Assembly (NCBI RefSeq): GCF_002075885.1 | Contig: NZ_MDET01000014.1 | Location: 29,941 to 93,940 of the forward strand | Direction: 5' to 3' | Source: Manganibacter manganicus | GTDB taxonomy: Bacteria > Pseudomonadota > Alphaproteobacteria > Rhizobiales > Rhizobiaceae | Length of the DNA stretch: 64,000 nucleotides | Part shown: positions 61,634-64,000 of the stretch, in pieces | How positions within the stretch are numbered: position 1 is the stretch's first letter | Layout: the number at the start of each line of letters is the position of its first letter | Translations under genes and position numbers: made by a program | The notes under the pieces: model-generated | The model's input: the letters and a program-made list of their open reading frames with translations, nothing else | Told to the model about the DNA's origin: nothing | Database searches by the model: none

Positions 61634-63602
61634 CAAACAGGGAAAAATGGAAGTCCATGAGTATTCAATGTCGATTCACGTCGGCATCGCGGCTTATGGC
61701 GAAGGGATTCAATTATTGCGCCTGAAATATGGCGACAAGGAAATGTGGAATGGCTCGCTCACCGCTGCCGAAACTTTCTCGATTGCACAGCGATCACTGT
61801 TTGGTGGTCTGAAGAAAGAAGGTGGTGTTGCCGGCCTCGCTTGGTGGCTCCCTGGCGATTCAAGTCAGACGGTGCCGGAAACTCTTGCCAAAAAACTCGG
61901 CTTGACGACCGCCACTTGTCCGGGTTTCCGTGGTTTGTCGAGCGTATTCTTCACCGGCAATCGAGGCATCGACACTTCAGACGGCACCGTTTGGGGCGAT
62001 ATTATCTCACAATTGCGCAGCGTCATTGGAACCAAGGGTTTCTATTGGGGCGCAAACAACCCGTATCTGCGCAAGATCAGCGCCCGAGTTCGTCGGCCGT
62101 CAATAGGACTGGACCCGGCAATTGCCCTTATCCGCATGCCAGACGACTCAAAAAATCGTCCGCAATATGCGTCCAACCCCTCGCACATGATCTACGAGTG
62201 CCTGGTAAACAAACATTGGGGCATGGGGGAGAACCCCGATCTGATCGACAAGACCACATTCGAAGCATGTGCTCAGACTCTCTACAACGAGCAGTTTGGC
62301 CTCAACATGATATGGACACGCCAGAGCGAAATCGGCAAGTTCATCGGTGAAATTCTCGATCATGTTCAGGGCGCGCTGTTTGTCCACCCGGCTACCGGTA
62401 AACACACGCTCAAGTTGCTTCGCGCCGATTATGACGTTGACCAGGTTCCTGAAATCAATCCGAGCAATGCGACCCTAAGTACATTCCGCCGCAAGGCATG
62501 GGGAGAAATCTCCAACGAGGTCGTCGTGACGATGAGCAATTCGGAGAGCGGGCAGGAAGCAACCGTTTCCGCGCAAGACCTTGCCGGTATCGCGGCTGAA
62601 GGCGGTGTCATCTCATCGTCGAAAAATTACTACGGCGTCACGTCGCAACCATTGGCAATCAAGCTGGCCGAGCGCGATCTCGCAGCAGCGGTCAATCCAA
62701 TCGCCACTTGTGATGCCACCGTGGACCGTACATTTTGGGATACCGTCACTTCCGACGTGGTGACGCTCTCGTGGCCGGAATACAACATCGAACGAATCGT
62801 GTTCCGCGTTGCCGAGGTAACGAAAAATCGAAGCACTGTTACACTCAGTCTGTATGAGGATATTTTCGGTCTCGACCTGGCTTCCTATCTTTCGCCGGGC
62901 GACACCGAATGGATCAATCCTTCGCAGCCCCCAACACCCGCGTCTTACTATCAGATGGGGACGTTGCCGGCGTACATGATGACATCGGCATTGGAACTAG
63001 ATAGCCCCGCAGATTTCGTGTACCCGGAAGTTATCAGTTCGGTGGTCGTTGGTCCCGACAGCGATGATGATGTCAGTTACAATCTCGTCACCTACGCGGC
63101 TGATGTTAACGGCACGGTGTCGCAGACCGACATCGGCACCAAATCTTATAAAGGCACATGGGCGTTCCTTGACGCGCTGCCGGCCGAAGCCACGACCACG
63201 CTCGCCGATCTTCCGGGGCTGAGGGGTCTAGTGCCGGAAGCGGGCGACTTCATTCTCATCGGAACAGGACCGGATGAGCAGACGGAGCTTTGCACGGTGC
63301 AGTCCGTCACGGACGGCACCTACGTGCTGAATCGCGGCATGCTCGATACCGTGCCGCAAGACTGGCCGATTGGTAGTCGCGCTTTTGTTATTCCCGCGAT
63401 GTCAACGGCGGAGCAAAATCAGGCCATTGGGCGGCGCAAAAGTAGGCCACTTCGCGCCGCAAGTGGGGAACGTCGGGAGGGCGTAGCCCGACCAGAGTTT
63501 CCCGCTTGCGGCGTCGGCGATTTTTGTGAGGGTTTCAGCCAGCCTTTCGGGCGCGGCTTTGAGCGAGACGGTAGCTATCGCCGTTCATCTCGAGAATGTT
63601 GA
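61623..63602 (+). CDS. Tail hub protein (gpJ/GTA Orfg15-like), 3' end replaced by IS21
   Basis: Native phage sequence covers 61623-63427 (~600 residues): HEYSMSIHVGIAAYGEGIQLLRLKYGDKEMWNG, KGFYWGANNPYLRKISARVRRPS, YECLVNKHWGMGENPDLIDKTTFEACAQTLYNE and GEILDHVQGALFVHPATGKHTLKLLRADYD are typical of the TIGR-type tail hub. After STAEQNQAI the frame runs into the insertion element and ends at 63602 with unrelated residues. The C-terminal domains are lost. Interacts with tip proteins and fibres in intact phages. Confidence 0.85.
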   Translation: MGGSKQGKMEVHEYSMSIHVGIAAYGEGIQLLRLKYGDKEMWNGSLTAAETFSIAQRSLFGGLKKEGGVAGLAWWLPGDSSQTVPETLAKKLGLTTATCPGFRGLSSVFFTGNRGIDTSDGTVWGDIISQLRSVIGTKGFYWGANNPYLRKISARVRRPSIGLDPAIALIRMPDDSKNRPQYASNPSHMIYECLVNKHWGMGENPDLIDKTTFEACAQTLYNEQFGLNMIWTRQSEIGKFIGEILDHVQGALFVHPATGKHTLKLLRADYDVDQVPEINPSNATLSTFRRKAWGEISNEVVVTMSNSESGQEATVSAQDLAGIAAEGGVISSSKNYYGVTSQPLAIKLAERDLAAAVNPIATCDATVDRTFWDTVTSDVVTLSWPEYNIERIVFRVAEVTKNRSTVTLSLYEDIFGLDLASYLSPGDTEWINPSQPPTPASYYQMGTLPAYMMTSALELDSPADFVYPEVISSVVVGPDSDDDVSYNLVTYAADVNGTVSQTDIGTKSYKGTWAFLDALPAEATTTLADLPGLRGLVPEAGDFILIGTGPDEQTELCTVQSVTDGTYVLNRGMLDTVPQDWPIGSRAFVIPAMSTAEQNQAIGRRKSRPLRAASGERREGVARPEFPACGVGDFCEGFSQPFGRGFERDGSYRRSSREC

Positions 63603-64000
63603 CGTGGTGGGTGATGCGGTCGAGCAGAGCGCCGGTCAGGCGTTCCGACCCCAGCGTTTCCGTCCATTCGTCAAAAGGAAGATTGCTGGTGATCAGGGTC
63701 GCACCGCGCTCGTAGCGTTGCGAGATCAGCTCGAACAGCAATTCTGCCCCGGTCTTGGAGAGCGGCACGAAGCCGAGCTCATCGATGATGAGGAGCTTGT
63801 AGCCAGCCGTCTGCTTCTGGAAGCGTAGCAGACGCCGTTCGTCGCGGGCCTCCATCATCTCGCTGACCAGGGCGGCAGCGGTAATGAAGCCGACGGGAAG
63901 GCCCTTCTGACACGCCGCCAGGCCGAGGCCGAGCGCGACATGGGTCTTGCCCGTGCCGCTGGGACCGAGCGCGATGACGTTCTCGCGGCGCTCGATCCAT
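63428..64000 (-). mobile_element. IS21-family insertion element (one end, with istB)
   Basis: The outer end begins TGGGCGGCGCAAAAGTAGGCC at about 63428, inside the tail hub gene, with short repeats of the AGTAGGCCACTT type typical for IS21 ends. The istB gene runs leftward into this end. istA is expected beyond the window. Target duplication not determinable here. Confidence 0.85.
63535..64000 (-). CDS. istB: IS21-family helper ATPase IstB (partial)
   Basis: About 155 C-terminal residues are present, the start lies beyond the right edge. Walker A GPSGTGKTH is encoded at 63965-63939 and Walker B in KLLIIDELGFVPLS; then TLITSNLPFDEWTETLGSERLTGALLDRITHH, with a C-terminus of usual type. IstB is an AAA+ protein that assists the IstA transposase in target choice. 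Confidence 0.93.
   Translation of the reverse strand, partial: WIERRENVIALGPSGTGKTHVALGLGLAACQKGLPVGFITAAALVSEMMEARDERRLLRFQKQTAGYKLLIIDELGFVPLSKTGAELLFELISQRYERGATLITSNLPFDEWTETLGSERLTGALLDRITHHVNILEMNGDSYRLAQSRARKAG

Larger units (their letters stand above)
38318..64000. mobile_element. Lambda-like siphovirus prophage (left part; right end beyond window)
   Basis: Packaging, head, and tail genes run colinearly on the plus strand from 39149 to 63427 in lambda order. Left boundary is placed at the broken phosphodiesterase gene. No integrase, repressor, replication or lysis gene is present in the part seen. The tail hub gene is interrupted by an IS21-family element at 63428. The right end is outside the window. 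Confidence 0.85.

Noticed and set aside
39149..63427. Gene transfer agent cluster
   Set aside because: Tip genes resemble GTA members, but the gpA/gpW/gpB/gpC/gpD/gpE head genes, AlpA-like protein and AT-rich fibre cassette are of a lambda-like phage, and the block disrupts a host gene.
1..64000. CRISPR arrays or defence systems
   Set aside because: No regularly spaced direct repeats and no Cas, restriction or toxin-antitoxin genes were found.

Overview
The window reads as a chromosomal segment of a rhizobial alphaproteobacterium, most like Mesorhizobium or a close Phyllobacteriaceae relative. The evidence is high GC host genes, a split F0 ATP synthase operon with paired b and b' subunits, a BacA-type transporter, a DUF680 secreted peptide, rhizobial palindromic intergenic repeats and a circularly permuted tmRNA. 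It falls into two blocks: host genes from 1 to about 38.3 kb, and a lambda-like prophage from about 38.3 kb to the right edge, itself broken by an IS21-family element at 63.43 kb.

Host block. From the left come a MocR-type regulator (partial) divergent from a DMT exporter that a 64-bp tandem duplication has frameshifted; a PuuA-like glutamine synthetase divergent from an aldehyde dehydrogenase; small conserved genes (DUF3597, YffB/ArsC-like, DUF488); an M29 aminopeptidase; a YbfB-type MFS transporter; bacA; a polysaccharide deacetylase; a YfgM-like protein with der; a Fae homologue lacking the expected catalytic histidine; a SleB-type hydrolase; atpI-B-E-G-F; rnhB; a radical SAM protein; a glycosyltransferase; PPi-dependent phosphofructokinase; an L,D-transpeptidase; xylB; and small genes. 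From 27.9 to 37.8 kb lies a carnitine/betaine catabolism cluster: a GlxA/CdhR-type regulator divergent from a dehydrocarnitine-cleaving enzyme, carnitine 3-dehydrogenase, acyl-CoA dehydrogenase, ADP-forming acyl-CoA ligase, CaiD-like hydratase, esterase and a solute-binding protein. It appears to combine the oxidative route (carnitine to dehydrocarnitine to glycine betaine unit plus acetoacetate) with a CoA-linked route.

Prophage block. A phosphodiesterase gene is cut off at its N-terminus at about 38.3 kb, the likely left attachment junction. Between this scar and the packaging genes lie several RNA elements: a plus-strand structured segment ending in a terminator, a permuted two-piece tmRNA on the minus strand with tag ANDNFAHEMAVAA, and a degenerate tRNA-Cys-like cloverleaf. 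The structural genes then follow on the plus strand in lambda order (AlpA-like HTH, small and large terminase, gpW, portal, protease with nested scaffold, gpD, capsid, connectors, gpZ, gpU, tail tube, G/GT, tape measure, tip). A receptor-binding module with an FN3 protein and three AT-rich paralogous genes sits inside the tail-tip gene block. Related palindromes with a TCACTT/AAGTGA core stand before five gene groups. No integrase, repressor, replication or lysis gene is visible; they could lie beyond the IS21 element, which truncates the tail hub gene and probably makes the prophage defective.
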